Positions 53,047-62,172 of a stretch of 64,000 bases of DNA are shown in pieces. The stretch lies in the NCBI RefSeq assembly GCF_000588875.1, contig NZ_JEMV01000022.1, forward strand, positions 1-64,000. Reading direction: 5' to 3'. The translations under genes were made by a program, and so were the position numbers. Each line of letters starts with the position of its first letter. Position 1 is the first letter of the stretch. The notes under the pieces are model-generated. The model saw only the letters and a program-made list of their open reading frames with translations, did not search any database and had not been told where the DNA came from. Source of the DNA: Sphingobium sp. Ant17 (GTDB taxonomy: Bacteria > Pseudomonadota > Alphaproteobacteria > Sphingomonadales > Sphingomonadaceae).

Positions 53047-55077
53047 TCAGAAGCGCGCGCGTAGGCCGCCATAAATGGCGCGGCGTTCAAGTGGATAGAA
53101 GGCGACGCTGCCTTCGTCCGCCGCCGTTGCAGGATTGTCGGCGGCGTAGCGGACCAGCGCGCTGATGTCGCCAATGGCGCGCTTTTGCGTCAGGTTGCGG
53201 GCGTCAAGGAACAGGGTCACGCCATCGCGCAGTTGCGCCTGCGCGCCAAGGTTGAGCAGCGCATAACTGCCGACCCGCTTGCTGTTGACATAATCGACCC
53301 ATGCCCCCTGCGGCAGCCATTCGATCGAGGGTGAGACGCTGATCCTGTCAGTGCCCAGCCGCAATTCCGCGCGGTAGAAATGGCGCGGCACCACCGGCAG
53401 GCGATTGTCGCCATAGACGGCATCGTTGCGGAAACGGAAATCGCTATATTGATAGACCTGCCGCAGCGATGCCCAAGGGGTGAAGGCCAGTTGCAGGCCC
53501 GCTTCGACACCCTGATGCCGGGTCTTGTCTGCGTTGAAGGTCGCCGCCGGGATGACACCCGCGATCACGCTATATTGCAGCATCTCGCCCTTGATGTCGG
53601 CGCGATAGAGGCTGATGTCCCAGGCCGCGATGCCGATGCGGCCGCGCGTGCCGATCTCCGCCGTCCAGGCTTTTTGCGCGCGGACGGGCGTGAAGCCGGG
53701 CGCACCGCCTGCGGGCGTTTGGCTGAGCTCGCTAAAGCCAGGTAGTTCGACCGACCGGCTGTAATTGGCGAAAAATTGCACTGCGGCGCTTGGTTCGTAG
53801 AGCAGGCCGATCTTGGGCGCGAAGGCGTCGAAACGGGCGTCCCCGCTGCGCGCCGGGGCAAAGCGATTGTCGATGCGGCGCTCGCCATGGGTATAGAGGC
53901 CACCGCCGATCAGCCACAGGCCGCGCACCGGGGCAATGCGCGCTTCGCCATAACTGTTGATCGTCTGCGCGCGCTGCTGGACCAAAGCAGTCGGGGCGCC
54001 GCGATCGCCCGCGATGTTGACGAACTGGCGCGCGGTCACCTTGCCGAAGCGTGCCTGGCTGCCGAGCGTCACTTCCACCGGCATGCCGCCCAGATTGCCC
54101 GCCAGGTCAAGGCTGGCGAATGCCCCGCGATCCTCCGATTTCTGGTCGATCACCTGGAAGATGGGATGATAAAGATCCTTGGCGTTGAAGAAGAGGCCGA
54201 AGGCGAGCGCGCCATTGCCAAGGGCGATGGTGGTGCGGTTTTGCAGGCGGACCGAATCGATGTCGCGCGCCTGATCGCCGAAGAAATTGCCCCTGGCCGG
54301 GTCGGTCAGCACCGACTTTTCGGACAGCGACCCGGACAGCTTCTGACGAATAGTCTGGGCGCTGGCGTAGAAGCGGGTTTCGATATGTTCGCTGATCTTC
54401 ACCCCGACATTGCCGTTGAAGCGATAGGATGTCCGCTTGCCATGATCGCGGTCGCCATCCGACCGATCGGTGGTGATCGCGGCCCAGGCGTCGCCCCGTT
54501 CGTCGGCATAGCCATAGGCGGCCTTTGACCGGATCGTGTCGAAGCTGCCGCCGTCGACGCGCAGTTCGATGCCCGGCGCACTGCGGCCGGTCGGCGTCAC
54601 GGCGTTGATCGCCCCGCCCAGCGTCGATCCACCAAAGCGCAACGCATTGCCGCCGCGATAGACCTCAATATGCTGGAAGACCTGTGGGTCGAGTTCCTGG
54701 AAATCGCCATTATCGTCGGCAAGGTTGAGCGGAATCCCATCCTGCAACAGGGTCAGCCCGCGCATGTGGAAGCCGCGCGACAGTCCCGATCCCCGGATCG
54801 AGATGCGGACCTCCTGCCCGAAACGGGGCTGGGTATAGACACCGGGCGAAAAGGTGAGCGCATCGCGCAGCGAGACGGCGACCTTATCCTCGAACGCCTC
54901 GGCCGCGACGACATCGACGCCGCCTGCGGTGCGCTGGACGCGAGTGGTCGCGGCTTCGATCATCGGGCTGGCGGTAACGATGATGCGGCTGCCGTCCGCC
55001 TCTTCGGCAAAAGCGGGGACGGACGACAGGGCGAGGGCGCACAGCGATATTCTGCGCAGGCCGGAATGATGGCGCAT
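53047..55077 (-). CDS. TonB-dependent outer membrane receptor
   Basis: A 676-residue receptor. The signal peptide RISLCALALSSVPAFAEE ends near 24. The plug holds VQRTAGGVDVVAAEAFEDKV, ISIRGSGLSRGFHMRGLTLL and FGGSTLGGAINAVTPTG, and the barrel ends in ERRAIYGGLRARF with the canonical terminal Phe. It resembles FecA/FhuE-type and copper or haem receptors; the ligand is unclear. PepSY follows directly and a DUF2946-like gene precedes it, so a metal or metallophore uptake operon is inferred. An A+T-rich stretch with TGATAATAGTATTT just upstream is a weak Fur-site candidate. Confidence 0.9.
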   Translation of the reverse strand: MRHHSGLRRISLCALALSSVPAFAEEADGSRIIVTASPMIEAATTRVQRTAGGVDVVAAEAFEDKVAVSLRDALTFSPGVYTQPRFGQEVRISIRGSGLSRGFHMRGLTLLQDGIPLNLADDNGDFQELDPQVFQHIEVYRGGNALRFGGSTLGGAINAVTPTGRSAPGIELRVDGGSFDTIRSKAAYGYADERGDAWAAITTDRSDGDRDHGKRTSYRFNGNVGVKISEHIETRFYASAQTIRQKLSGSLSEKSVLTDPARGNFFGDQARDIDSVRLQNRTTIALGNGALAFGLFFNAKDLYHPIFQVIDQKSEDRGAFASLDLAGNLGGMPVEVTLGSQARFGKVTARQFVNIAGDRGAPTALVQQRAQTINSYGEARIAPVRGLWLIGGGLYTHGERRIDNRFAPARSGDARFDAFAPKIGLLYEPSAAVQFFANYSRSVELPGFSELSQTPAGGAPGFTPVRAQKAWTAEIGTRGRIGIAAWDISLYRADIKGEMLQYSVIAGVIPAATFNADKTRHQGVEAGLQLAFTPWASLRQVYQYSDFRFRNDAVYGDNRLPVVPRHFYRAELRLGTDRISVSPSIEWLPQGAWVDYVNSKRVGSYALLNLGAQAQLRDGVTLFLDARNLTQKRAIGDISALVRYAADNPATAADEGSVAFYPLERRAIYGGLRARF

Positions 55078-55156
55078 AGATTTAACCTATTGATAATAGT
55101 ATTTTTATTCCAACGACCCATATTTGATCGGCTGGAACAGGGGCTGGACAGATGCG

Positions 55157-55179
55157 ATCCTCCCCTTGCAGGGGAGGAT
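55157..55179. repeat. REP-like hairpin after the DUF2946-like gene
   Basis: ATCCTCCCC-TTGCA-GGGGAGGAT is a perfect 9-bp stem, two bases beyond the stop of the DUF2946-like gene and about 80 bases before the TonB receptor start. It belongs to the same word family as 10431-10475. Confidence 0.7.
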
Positions 55180-55180
55180 G

Positions 55181-55588
55181 TCAAAGGACTGTCGGCGGCC
55201 CGGAGGACGGTGGGGGAGGCGCGGCGAGGCGGGCGATCAGGCCGGTCTTGAGCGCGAAGGCGATCGGGCCGAAGGCCAGCGTCCAGGCGGGCAGCGTGAG
55301 ATCAGCGAGGATCAGCGGCGGCACGATCGGCTGAACCGACGCGGCGAAGGGGCAATGTTGCTGGCTGCCCATGCCGTCATCGGGCTGATGATCGCCCTGC
55401 CCCGGTGCCTGGTCGCGATCCACCACGACATTGACCGCGCCCTGCCCGGTACAGAGCGTCACGACGACGCCTTGCGCCGTGCGGACGGGCATGAAGCCGG
55501 GCGGCACGATCATCTGGATGGCGAGGACGAGCAGCGCCAACGCGGCCAGCAGGCCGCGCGCACTTTCCGATCGTCTGATTGCCCCCAT
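55181..55588 (-). CDS. DUF2946-like small membrane/exported protein
   Basis: A 135-residue protein from the ATG at 55588 (a GTG two codons earlier is possible). An N-terminal hydrophobic segment LLAALALLVLAIQMIVPPGF is followed by MPVRTAQGVVVTLCTGQGAV, a short HCPFA motif and a second hydrophobic region near 95-125. The layout fits DUF2946, often found beside copper or metal TonB receptors, function unknown. It is the first gene of the minus-strand set leading into the TonB receptor and PepSY genes, and is divergent from the MerR regulator. Confidence 0.65.
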   Translation of the reverse strand: MGAIRRSESARGLLAALALLVLAIQMIVPPGFMPVRTAQGVVVTLCTGQGAVNVVVDRDQAPGQGDHQPDDGMGSQQHCPFAASVQPIVPPLILADLTLPAWTLAFGPIAFALKTGLIARLAAPPPPSSGPPTVL

Positions 55589-55660
55589 GGTCACGTTGCG
55601 CGCCTAACGGATGATCGGCGACCTGTCACCGCTACAAATTGTCTCAGCCCACCCACTCAC

Positions 55661-55678
55661 CTTGACGTAAACGTAAAG
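55661..55678 (+). promoter_or_regulatory. Likely MerR-type (LiuR-like) operator
   Basis: CTTGACGTAAACGTAAAG lies 20 bases upstream of the MerR-family ATG. It resembles the TTTACGTTTACGTCAA-type palindrome of LiuR-like MerR regulators that control branched-chain and fatty-acid degradation. The position suggests autoregulation of the MerR-acyl-CoA dehydrogenase unit. Confidence 0.6.
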
Positions 55679-55697
55679 TGCCATTATCTCTATCCTC

Positions 55698-56105
55698 ATG
55701 GACAATCGCAGCAGCATCGCGGGCATCGAATTGCCCGATCATAGCGAACGGCAAAGCTACAGCATCACCGACCTGTCGGAAGAATTCGGCGTCACGGCGC
55801 GGGCGCTGCGTTTCTATGAGGATGAAGGGCTGATATCGCCCGAGCGGCAGGGTCTGGCCCGCATCTATTCGCGGCGCGACCGGGCACGGCTGGCCTGGAT
55901 CTTGCGCGGCAAGCGGGTGGGGTTCAGCCTCACCGAAATTCGCGAGATGATCGACCTCTATGACGCCGACGAAGCCCATGAGGAACAGCGCCGCGTGACG
56001 GTCGCCAAGTGCAAGGCGCGCATCGACCTACTCAACCGGCAGAAGGACGATATCGACGCCGCCATCGCCGAACTGGATGCCTTCGTCGCCACCATTGCCC
56101 ACTGA
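55698..56105 (+). CDS. MerR family transcriptional regulator (LiuR-like)
   Basis: A 135-residue regulator. The winged-helix N-terminus SITDLSEEFGVTARALRFYE is at about 22-41, DEGLISPERQG follows, and a long C-terminal coiled coil (VTVAKCKARIDLLNRQKDDI) mediates dimerisation. It has no Cys-rich metal site and no large effector domain, as in LiuR and similar regulators of acyl-CoA catabolism. It lies 40 bases upstream of an acyl-CoA dehydrogenase gene, its probable target. Confidence 0.88.
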   Translation: MDNRSSIAGIELPDHSERQSYSITDLSEEFGVTARALRFYEDEGLISPERQGLARIYSRRDRARLAWILRGKRVGFSLTEIREMIDLYDADEAHEEQRRVTVAKCKARIDLLNRQKDDIDAAIAELDAFVATIAH

Positions 56106-56145
56106 ATAATAACCGCCTCTCATAAAAAATTCGCAGGAGAAGATC

Positions 56146-57948
56146 ATGCCCAGTTATACCGCCCCCGTTCGCGACACTCGTTTCGTGCTGGACCATGTGG
56201 TCGGGCTGGAGCGCTACGCCAATCTGCCCGGCTTTGAGAATGCGACCCCTGACCTCGTCGACGCGATCTTGACCGAAGGCGGCAAGATGGCGGCCGAAGT
56301 CCTGTTCCCGCTCAATGCCGTGGGCGACAAGGAAGGCTGCACCCGCCATCCCGATGGCAGCGTGACCACGCCGACCGGCTTCAAGGCAGCGTTCGACCAG
56401 TTCGTCGCGGGCGGTTGGACCACCATCCACGGCCCGGTCGAATTTGGTGGCCAGGGCCTGCCCAGCGTACTGGCGACGGCAGTGGACGAATATGTCCTAT
56501 CGGCCAACCAGTCGTTCGAAATGTATCATGGCCTGACCGCCGGCGCGGTAGCCGCGCTGATCGCCAAGGGCAGCGACGAGCTGCAGCAGCGCTACATTCC
56601 CAAGATGGTGTCGGGCGAATGGACCGGCACGATGAACCTGACCGAACCGCATTGCGGCACGGACCTGGGCCTCATCAAGACCAAGGCGGTTCCCAATGCC
56701 GATGGCAGCTATGCGATCACCGGCACGAAGATCTTCATTTCGGCGGGCGAGCATGACTTGTCGGACAATATCATCCACCTCGTGCTGGCCAAGACGCCGG
56801 ATGCACCGGAAGGCAGCAAGGGCATCTCGCTGTTCGTCGTGCCCAAGATGATGGTGCATGACGATGGATCGCTGGGCGACCGCAACGCCGTGTCGTGCGG
56901 GTCGATCGAACATAAGATGGGCATTCACGGCAACGCCACTTGCGTCATGAATTATGACGGCGCGACCGGATGGATGGTGGGCGAAGAGAATAAGGGCCTC
57001 GCCGCCATGTTCATCATGATGAACGCCGCGCGGCTGGGCGTTGGCCTGCAGGGGCTGGGCCAGGCGGAGATCGCCTTCCAGAATGCGGTTCATTATGCCC
57101 GCGACCGGCGGCAGGGCCGCGCGCTGACCGGCCCGCAGGAGCCGGAAGAGAAGGCCGACACGCTGTTCGTCCATCCCGACGTGCGTCGCATGCTGATGGA
57201 GGCCAAGGCGATCACCGAAGGATTGCGCGCGCTCATCCTGTGGGGCGCGCTCCAGGCCGACTTGTCGCATCATGCCGAAACCCCTGAAGAACGGCAGACC
57301 GCCGACGACATGCTGTCGCTGCTGACCCCGGTGATCAAGGGCTATGGCACCGACAAGGGCTTCGACATCGCCGTCTCCTGCCAGCAGGTGTTCGGCGGCC
57401 ATGGCTATATCTGGGAAAATGGCGTGGAACAGTATGTCCGCGACGCGCGCATTGCCCAGATTTACGAAGGCACCAATGGTGTGCAGGCGATGGATCTGGT
57501 CGGGCGCAAGCTGCCGATGAATGGCGGCCGGGCGTTGCAGGCCTTCCTCAAGGTGGTCGCCGATGAAGTCGCCGAAGCCAAGGGGCATGAGAAGCTCGCC
57601 CCCTTTGCCGAAGCGCTGGAAAAGGCAAGCGCGCAACTGGGCGCGGCGACCATGTGGCTGATGCAGAATGCGATGAAGAACCCCAACCATGCCGGGGCAG
57701 GCGCGCATCACTACATGCACATCCTGGGCATCGTCGCCACGGGCGTCATGTGGATGCGGATGAACAAGGCGGCAGTGACGCTGCTGGAAGCGGGCGAAGG
57801 CGATCCCAAATTCCTCGAAGCCAAGCTTGTGACCGCGCGCTTCTACGCCGAACGGATCATGCCCGACGCCGGATCGCTGCGTCGCAAGATCGAGGGCGGG
57901 GCCGACGCGCTGATGGCGCTCGACCCGGACATGTTCCTGGCGGCCTGA
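56146..57948 (+). CDS. Acyl-CoA dehydrogenase, long form with C-terminal extension
   Basis: A 600-residue FAD enzyme of the fatty-acid beta-oxidation type (FadE5/DmdC-like long family). The N-terminal helical region is followed by [20 protein letters not shown] (FAD/substrate loop), [20 protein letters not shown] and the catalytic Glu in [18 protein letters not shown] near residue 440. The extra C-terminal domain (about 470-600) is the Acyl-CoA_dh_C-like helical extension. The ribosome site is GCAGGAGAAG. The upstream MerR gene suggests co-regulation with acyl-CoA catabolism. DmdC-type 3-methylmercaptopropionyl-CoA activity is a common database label and is not implied here. Confidence 0.92.
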   Translation: MPSYTAPVRDTRFVLDHVVGLERYANLPGFENATPDLVDAILTEGGKMAAEVLFPLNAVGDKEGCTRHPDGSVTTPTGFKAAFDQFVAGGWTTIHGPVEFGGQGLPSVLATAVDEYVLSANQSFEMYHGLTAGAVAALIAKGSDELQQRYIPKMVSGEWTGTMNLTEPHCGTDLGLIKTKAVPNADGSYAITGTKIFISAGEHDLSDNIIHLVLAKTPDAPEGSKGISLFVVPKMMVHDDGSLGDRNAVSCGSIEHKMGIHGNATCVMNYDGATGWMVGEENKGLAAMFIMMNAARLGVGLQGLGQAEIAFQNAVHYARDRRQGRALTGPQEPEEKADTLFVHPDVRRMLMEAKAITEGLRALILWGALQADLSHHAETPEERQTADDMLSLLTPVIKGYGTDKGFDIAVSCQQVFGGHGYIWENGVEQYVRDARIAQIYEGTNGVQAMDLVGRKLPMNGGRALQAFLKVVADEVAEAKGHEKLAPFAEALEKASAQLGAATMWLMQNAMKNPNHAGAGAHHYMHILGIVATGVMWMRMNKAAVTLLEAGEGDPKFLEAKLVTARFYAERIMPDAGSLRRKIEGGADALMALDPDMFLAA

Positions 57949-57960
57949 TCAGGACACTAA

Positions 57961-57998
57961 AAAAAAAGGGCTCGGTGACATGTCACCGAGCCCTTTTT
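57961..57998. terminator. Bidirectional terminator: perfect 26-base palindrome
   Basis: GGGCTCGGTGACATGTCACCGAGCCC (57968-57993) is self-complementary with no mismatch, with seven A before it and five T after it. It serves the acyl-CoA dehydrogenase gene (+) and the small gene at 58021 (-). Confidence 0.92.
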
Positions 57999-58020
57999 CT
58001 ATCAGCCGGAAAGCGAAGAC

Positions 58021-58311
58021 TTAGTCTTCGCCATTATCCTTGACGCCCACGGTCGGTACATCGACCGTCTTTTCCTCGGTGCCGACAACGACTTCCTTCG
58101 AATCGACATCGACATTGGGCAGCGCGCCGCCATCGACGCTGACTTCAGGCATATCGCCGCCCGATACATCCGCTTTCCAGAAACCGGTGGCAAACAAGAT
58201 GCCGACGATCGCAAGAATGGCGATCAGCACAATGGCGATTGTGCGGCCTGGCCCCTTCTTTTCCGCGACAACCCGGCGATCATCATATCCATCATTACGA
58301 ACGTCAACCAT
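58021..58311 (-). CDS. Small single-pass membrane protein, unknown function
   Basis: A 96-residue protein. A basic, acidic lead (DVRNDGYDDRRVVAEKKGPG) is followed by one membrane helix TIAIVLIAILAIVGILFATG (24-43). The rest is acidic and Val-rich (DVSGGDMPEVSVDGG..) and would lie outside the cytoplasm. The ribosome site GAGGAGG is strong. It resembles small sphingomonad hypothetical proteins, and I recognise no named family. It lies downstream of dnaJ on the same strand with a 112-base gap, and a strong terminator follows it. Confidence 0.75.
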   Translation of the reverse strand: MVDVRNDGYDDRRVVAEKKGPGRTIAIVLIAILAIVGILFATGFWKADVSGGDMPEVSVDGGALPNVDVDSKEVVVGTEEKTVDVPTVGVKDNGED

Positions 58312-58423
58312 GTAACCCTCCTCATGTCGTTGTGGAGGGAGAAACGACCCGGCAATCTTATTGGTTCCAGCGGTCAGACGTTGGTGCTTTCGGACAGGAC
58401 GAAGGTCTGCACAATGTCCGGCG

Positions 58424-59560
58424 TCAATCGCCCCACAAATCCTTGATCTTGCCGAAGAAACCAGTCGAAGCCGGGCATTCTTCGCCGGTTTCGGTTTCGC
58501 GGAAGGCTTCGAGCAGTTCCTTCTGCTTCGCCGTCAGTCGGGTCGGTGTTTCGACGTCGATCTGCACGACCAGATCGCCTTGCCCGCGCCCGTTCAGCAC
58601 CGGCATGCCTGCGCCGCGCTGGCGGATCTGCTTGCCCGACTGGATGCCGGCCGGAATCTTGATCTCGTGCCGCACGCCATCAAGGCCCGGCACTTCGATC
58701 GATCCGCCCAGCGACGCCGTGGTGAAGCTGACCGGACAGCGGCAGAAGAGCGTCGTGCCCTCGCGCTCGAACAAGCTGTGCCGCTTCACATGCAGGAAGA
58801 TATAGAGGTCGCCCGCCGGTGCGCCGCGCGCGCCCGCTTCGCCTTCGCCGGTCAGGCGGATGCGCGTGCCTTCGTCCACGCCCGCCGGTATGTTGACCGA
58901 CAGCGACTTGGGCTTGTCCACCCGGCCTTCGCCGCGACAGGAACGGCAGGGGCTTTCGATGACCTGCCCTGCGCCATGGCAGGATGGGCAGGTGCGTTCG
59001 ACCATGAAGAAGCCCTGCTGCGCCCGCACCTGGCCATGGCCTTTGCAGGTGCCGCAGGTCTTGACCCCGGTGCCGGGCTGCGCACCCGACCCTTCGCAAG
59101 TGTCGCAGGCGGCGGACACTTCGATCTCGATCTGCGTCTGCTTGCCATGATAGGCTTCGTCGAGGCTGATTTCGAGGTCGTAACGCAGGTCAGCACCGCG
59201 CCGCTGCTGCTGACGACCGCCACCGCCCCCGCCAAAGCCGGACTGGCCGAAGATGGTCTCGAAAATATCGCCAAGGTCGGAAAATCCGCCCGCATTGGCG
59301 CGATGGCCACCGCCGCCACCCTGCTCATGCTGGGTGTAGGCCGCATGACCGAAGCGATCATAGGCCGCGCGCTTCTGGGGGTCTTTCAGGCACTCATAGG
59401 CCTGAGACACCGCCTTGAACTTGGCTTCGCTTTCGGCACATCCCCCCGTCTTGTCGGGGTGATATTTCATCGCGAGCTTGCGATAGGCGCTCTTGATCTG
59501 CGCACCGTCGGCGGTGCGCTCGATTTCGAGCAGCGTATAATAATCGATTTCGGTCGTCAT
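58424..59560 (-). CDS. dnaJ: Chaperone DnaJ
   Basis: Hsp40 co-chaperone that stimulates DnaK ATPase and presents substrates; 378 residues. The J domain has the HPD tripeptide in MKYHPDKTGG (near 31-40), then a Gly-rich linker (GGGGGHRANAGG). Four zinc-finger repeats follow: CDTCEGSGA, CGTCKGHGQ, CPSCHGAGQ and CRSCRGEGR. The two C-terminal substrate-binding domains complete it. It lies 66 bases downstream of dnaK, separated by a palindrome. Confidence 0.97.
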   Translation of the reverse strand: MTTEIDYYTLLEIERTADGAQIKSAYRKLAMKYHPDKTGGCAESEAKFKAVSQAYECLKDPQKRAAYDRFGHAAYTQHEQGGGGGHRANAGGFSDLGDIFETIFGQSGFGGGGGGRQQQRRGADLRYDLEISLDEAYHGKQTQIEIEVSAACDTCEGSGAQPGTGVKTCGTCKGHGQVRAQQGFFMVERTCPSCHGAGQVIESPCRSCRGEGRVDKPKSLSVNIPAGVDEGTRIRLTGEGEAGARGAPAGDLYIFLHVKRHSLFEREGTTLFCRCPVSFTTASLGGSIEVPGLDGVRHEIKIPAGIQSGKQIRQRGAGMPVLNGRGQGDLVVQIDVETPTRLTAKQKELLEAFRETETGEECPASTGFFGKIKDLWGD

Positions 59561-59582
59561 TCGGACCCCCGCCCGCCTTACC

Positions 59583-59610
59583 CGTCACCCCGGCATCGGC
59601 CGGGGTGACG
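59583..59610. repeat. Palindrome between dnaK and dnaJ
   Basis: CGTCACCCCGGC (59583-59594) and GCCGGGGTGACG (59599-59610) pair perfectly over 12 bp around ATCG. There is no T-run on the minus strand. It may lower dnaJ relative to dnaK or protect the dnaK mRNA 3' end. The core word GTCACCCC recurs in the degP terminator. Confidence 0.8.
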
Positions 59611-59626
59611 AGTCTGGGGCATCGGC

Positions 59627-61525
59627 TTACGCCTTGTTGTCATCCACTTCGGAGAATTCGGCGTCGACGACCTCGTCATCGGCCTTGGGCGCGTCCGCAC
59701 CCGGAGCCGCGGCCGAAGCCTGCTCCTTCTCGTAAATGGCCTGGCCCAGCTTCATCGCGATCGTCGCGAGTTCCTGCGCCTTGGTCTTCATCGATTCAGC
59801 ATCGCCGCCTTCGATCGCCGACTTGGTCGCCGCGATCGCGGTTTCGATCTCGCCCTTCAGCGCCGCATCGACCTTGTCGCCATGTTCGGCCAGCTGCGCT
59901 TCGGTGGTGTGGACCAGGCTTTCGGCGTTGTTCTTCGCCTCGGCCGCCTCACGGCGCTTCTTGTCCTCTTCGGCGAAGCGTTCGGCATCCTTGACCATCT
60001 GGTCGATGTCCGAATCGCTCAGGCCACCCGACGCCTGGATGCGGATCTGCTGTTCCTTGCCGGTGCCCTTGTCCTTGGCCGACACATTGACCAAGCCGTT
60101 GGCGTCGATGTCGAACGTGACTTCGATCTGCGGCACGCCGCGCGGCGCTGGCGGGATGCCGACCAGGTCGAACTGGCCGAGGATCTTGTTATCCGCCGCC
60201 ATTTCGCGCTCGCCCTGGAACACGCGGATGGTCACCGCCTGCTGATTATCGTCGGCGGTCGAATAGACCTGGCTCTTCTTCGCCGGGATCGTGGTGTTGC
60301 GATCGATCATGCGGGTGAACACGCCACCCAGCGTTTCGATGCCCAGCGACAGCGGCGTCACGTCGAGCAGCAGCACATCCTTGACGTCGCCCTGCAGCAC
60401 GCCCGCCTGAATGGCGGCGCCCATGGCGACGACTTCGTCAGGGTTCACGCCGGTATGCGGTTCCTTGCCGAAAAATTCCTTCACGGCTTCGCGCACCTTG
60501 GGCATGCGGGTCATGCCGCCGACCAGGACGACTTCGCTGATGTCCGCTGCCGAAACGCCCGCGTCCGCCATCGCCTTCTTGCAAGGCTCCATCGTGCGCT
60601 TGATGAGATCGGCGACCAGACGCTCCAGGTCCGACCGGGTGATGGTCTTGACCAGATGCTTGGGGCCGTTCTGATCGGCGGTGATGAAGGGCAGGTTGAC
60701 TTCGGTCGACTGGGCCGAGGACAGTTCGATCTTCGCCTTTTCAGCGGCTTCCTTCAGACGCTGAAGGGCCAGCTTGTCCTTGGTGAGGTCGATGCTCTCG
60801 GTCTTCTTGAAGTCGTCGGCCAGGAACTGCACCAGCTTGGCGTCGAAATCTTCACCGCCGAGGAACGTGTCGCCGTTGGTCGACTTCACTTCGAACACGC
60901 CATCGCCGATTTCCAGAATGGAAATGTCGAACGTGCCGCCACCAAGGTCATAGACCGCGATCGTCTTGCCGTCCTGCTTGTCGAGGCCATAGGCCAGCGC
61001 AGCCGCCGTCGGCTCGTTGATGATGCGCAGGACTTCGAGGCCAGCGATCTGGCCGGCATCCTTGGTCGCCTGACGCTGGGCGTCGTTGAAGTAGGCCGGC
61101 ACGGTGATGACCGCCTGCGTAACCGTTTCGCCCAGATAGCTCTCGGCGGTTTCCTTCATCTTCTGCAGGGTGAAGGCCGAAATCTGCGCGGGGCTATAAT
61201 CCTGCCCACCGGCGCGGACCCAGGCGTCGCCGTTCGGACCCTTGGCGATGTCATAGGGGACGAGTTCCATGTCCTTCTTGGTCATGGGATCGTCGAAGCG
61301 GCGGCCGATCAGGCGCTTGACCGCGAAGATCGTGTTGTCGCCATTGGTGACCGCCTGGCGCTTGGCCGGCTGGCCGATCAGGCGCTCGCCATCCTTGGCG
61401 AAGGCGACGATGGACGGCGTCGTGCGCGCGCCTTCCGCATTTTCAATAACCTTGGGCTTGCCACCGTCCATGACGGCGACGCAGCTGTTGGTGGTGCCAA
61501 GATCGATACCGATTACTTTTGCCAT
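59627..61525 (-). CDS. dnaK: Chaperone DnaK (Hsp70)
   Basis: ATP-dependent Hsp70; 632 residues from the ATG at 61525, where [20 protein letters not shown] begins; an in-frame start seven codons upstream is not conserved. Landmarks are [10 protein letters not shown] (phosphate 2), [20 protein letters not shown] (interdomain linker and substrate domain) and the acidic C-terminal [15 protein letters not shown]. An RpoH-type promoter is visible about 90 bases upstream. It forms a dnaK-dnaJ operon; no grpE is nearby. Confidence 0.98.
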   Translation of the reverse strand: MAKVIGIDLGTTNSCVAVMDGGKPKVIENAEGARTTPSIVAFAKDGERLIGQPAKRQAVTNGDNTIFAVKRLIGRRFDDPMTKKDMELVPYDIAKGPNGDAWVRAGGQDYSPAQISAFTLQKMKETAESYLGETVTQAVITVPAYFNDAQRQATKDAGQIAGLEVLRIINEPTAAALAYGLDKQDGKTIAVYDLGGGTFDISILEIGDGVFEVKSTNGDTFLGGEDFDAKLVQFLADDFKKTESIDLTKDKLALQRLKEAAEKAKIELSSAQSTEVNLPFITADQNGPKHLVKTITRSDLERLVADLIKRTMEPCKKAMADAGVSAADISEVVLVGGMTRMPKVREAVKEFFGKEPHTGVNPDEVVAMGAAIQAGVLQGDVKDVLLLDVTPLSLGIETLGGVFTRMIDRNTTIPAKKSQVYSTADDNQQAVTIRVFQGEREMAADNKILGQFDLVGIPPAPRGVPQIEVTFDIDANGLVNVSAKDKGTGKEQQIRIQASGGLSDSDIDQMVKDAERFAEEDKKRREAAEAKNNAESLVHTTEAQLAEHGDKVDAALKGEIETAIAATKSAIEGGDAESMKTKAQELATIAMKLGQAIYEKEQASAAAPGADAPKADDEVVDAEFSEVDDNKA

Positions 61526-61613
61526 TGTGTCCTCTTTGAACCCCAAATTTCATTCAGCGGTTGACGGCCCCATACCCCACGAAAGCGCCAAGCAAGGCCG
61601 GTCTGCATGGGCG

Positions 61614-61641
61614 ATATAGGCGTGCTTTTGCTTGGCACAAG
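61614..61641 (-). promoter_or_regulatory. RpoH (sigma-32)-type heat-shock promoter of dnaK
   Basis: On the minus strand, CTTG, then exactly 17 bases, then CCTATAT. This matches the alphaproteobacterial RpoH consensus CTTG-N17-CYTATNT at every fixed position. Transcription would start near 61606, giving an 80-base leader to the dnaK ATG. Confidence 0.8.
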
Positions 61642-61698
61642 AAGCAGCGGCCATTAGCTATGTCATCGACCGGAAACGAGACAGTCATGGAGTGACCA

Positions 61699-62172
61699 AT
61701 GCGCGCGCCCTTCGCCCTTATCGCCCTTGTGGCCCCGCTGGCGCTCAGCGCGTGCGGCGACCCTGCGCCAAGCTACATCGACCAGGCCTGGGTGCGGCTG
61801 TCGCCGAACAAGGAATCGCCCTCGGCCGGCTATTTCGTCGCGCATGGCGGCGATGCGGGGGTGCAGATACGCGGCGTGATGACCGCCTATGCCGTCCGCG
61901 TCGAAATGCATGAAAGCGTGATGGACAAGGGCGTCATGACGATGAAGCCGATCGACAGCGTGGACATACCCGCCAAGGGCGAGGTCGCCTTTGCGCCCGG
62001 CGGCAAGCATCTGATGCTGTGGGGCATCAACGATGCGGCGATCAACCAGGGCAAGATGGAACTGACCTTCCTGATGAGCGATGGCAAGAGGCTGCTGGTG
62101 GATGCGGTGATTCGCAAGCCGGAGGCGGCGGGTGCGGCTGCGAACAAGCCCGCCGCGCATGAGGGCCATTGA
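61699..62172 (+). CDS. PCu(A)C-family copper-binding lipoprotein
   Basis: A 157-residue protein with a lipoprotein signal (lipobox LSAC, Cys19) and the PCu(A)C/DUF461 fold. The copper motif H-X10-M-X21-H-X-M is present as H71, M82, H104 and M106. A His-rich tail (AHEGH) may also bind metal. The family delivers copper to the CuA or CuB site of cytochrome oxidase. No SCO/SenC gene is adjacent. Its stop overlaps the next start (TTGA). It is divergent from dnaK. Confidence 0.92.
   Translation: MRAPFALIALVAPLALSACGDPAPSYIDQAWVRLSPNKESPSAGYFVAHGGDAGVQIRGVMTAYAVRVEMHESVMDKGVMTMKPIDSVDIPAKGEVAFAPGGKHLMLWGINDAAINQGKMELTFLMSDGKRLLVDAVIRKPEAAGAAANKPAAHEGH

Noticed and set aside
57968-57993. Regulatory operator for the perfect palindrome after the acyl-CoA dehydrogenase
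   Set aside because: The A-run and T-run flanks and the position between convergent stops make a bidirectional terminator a sufficient explanation.
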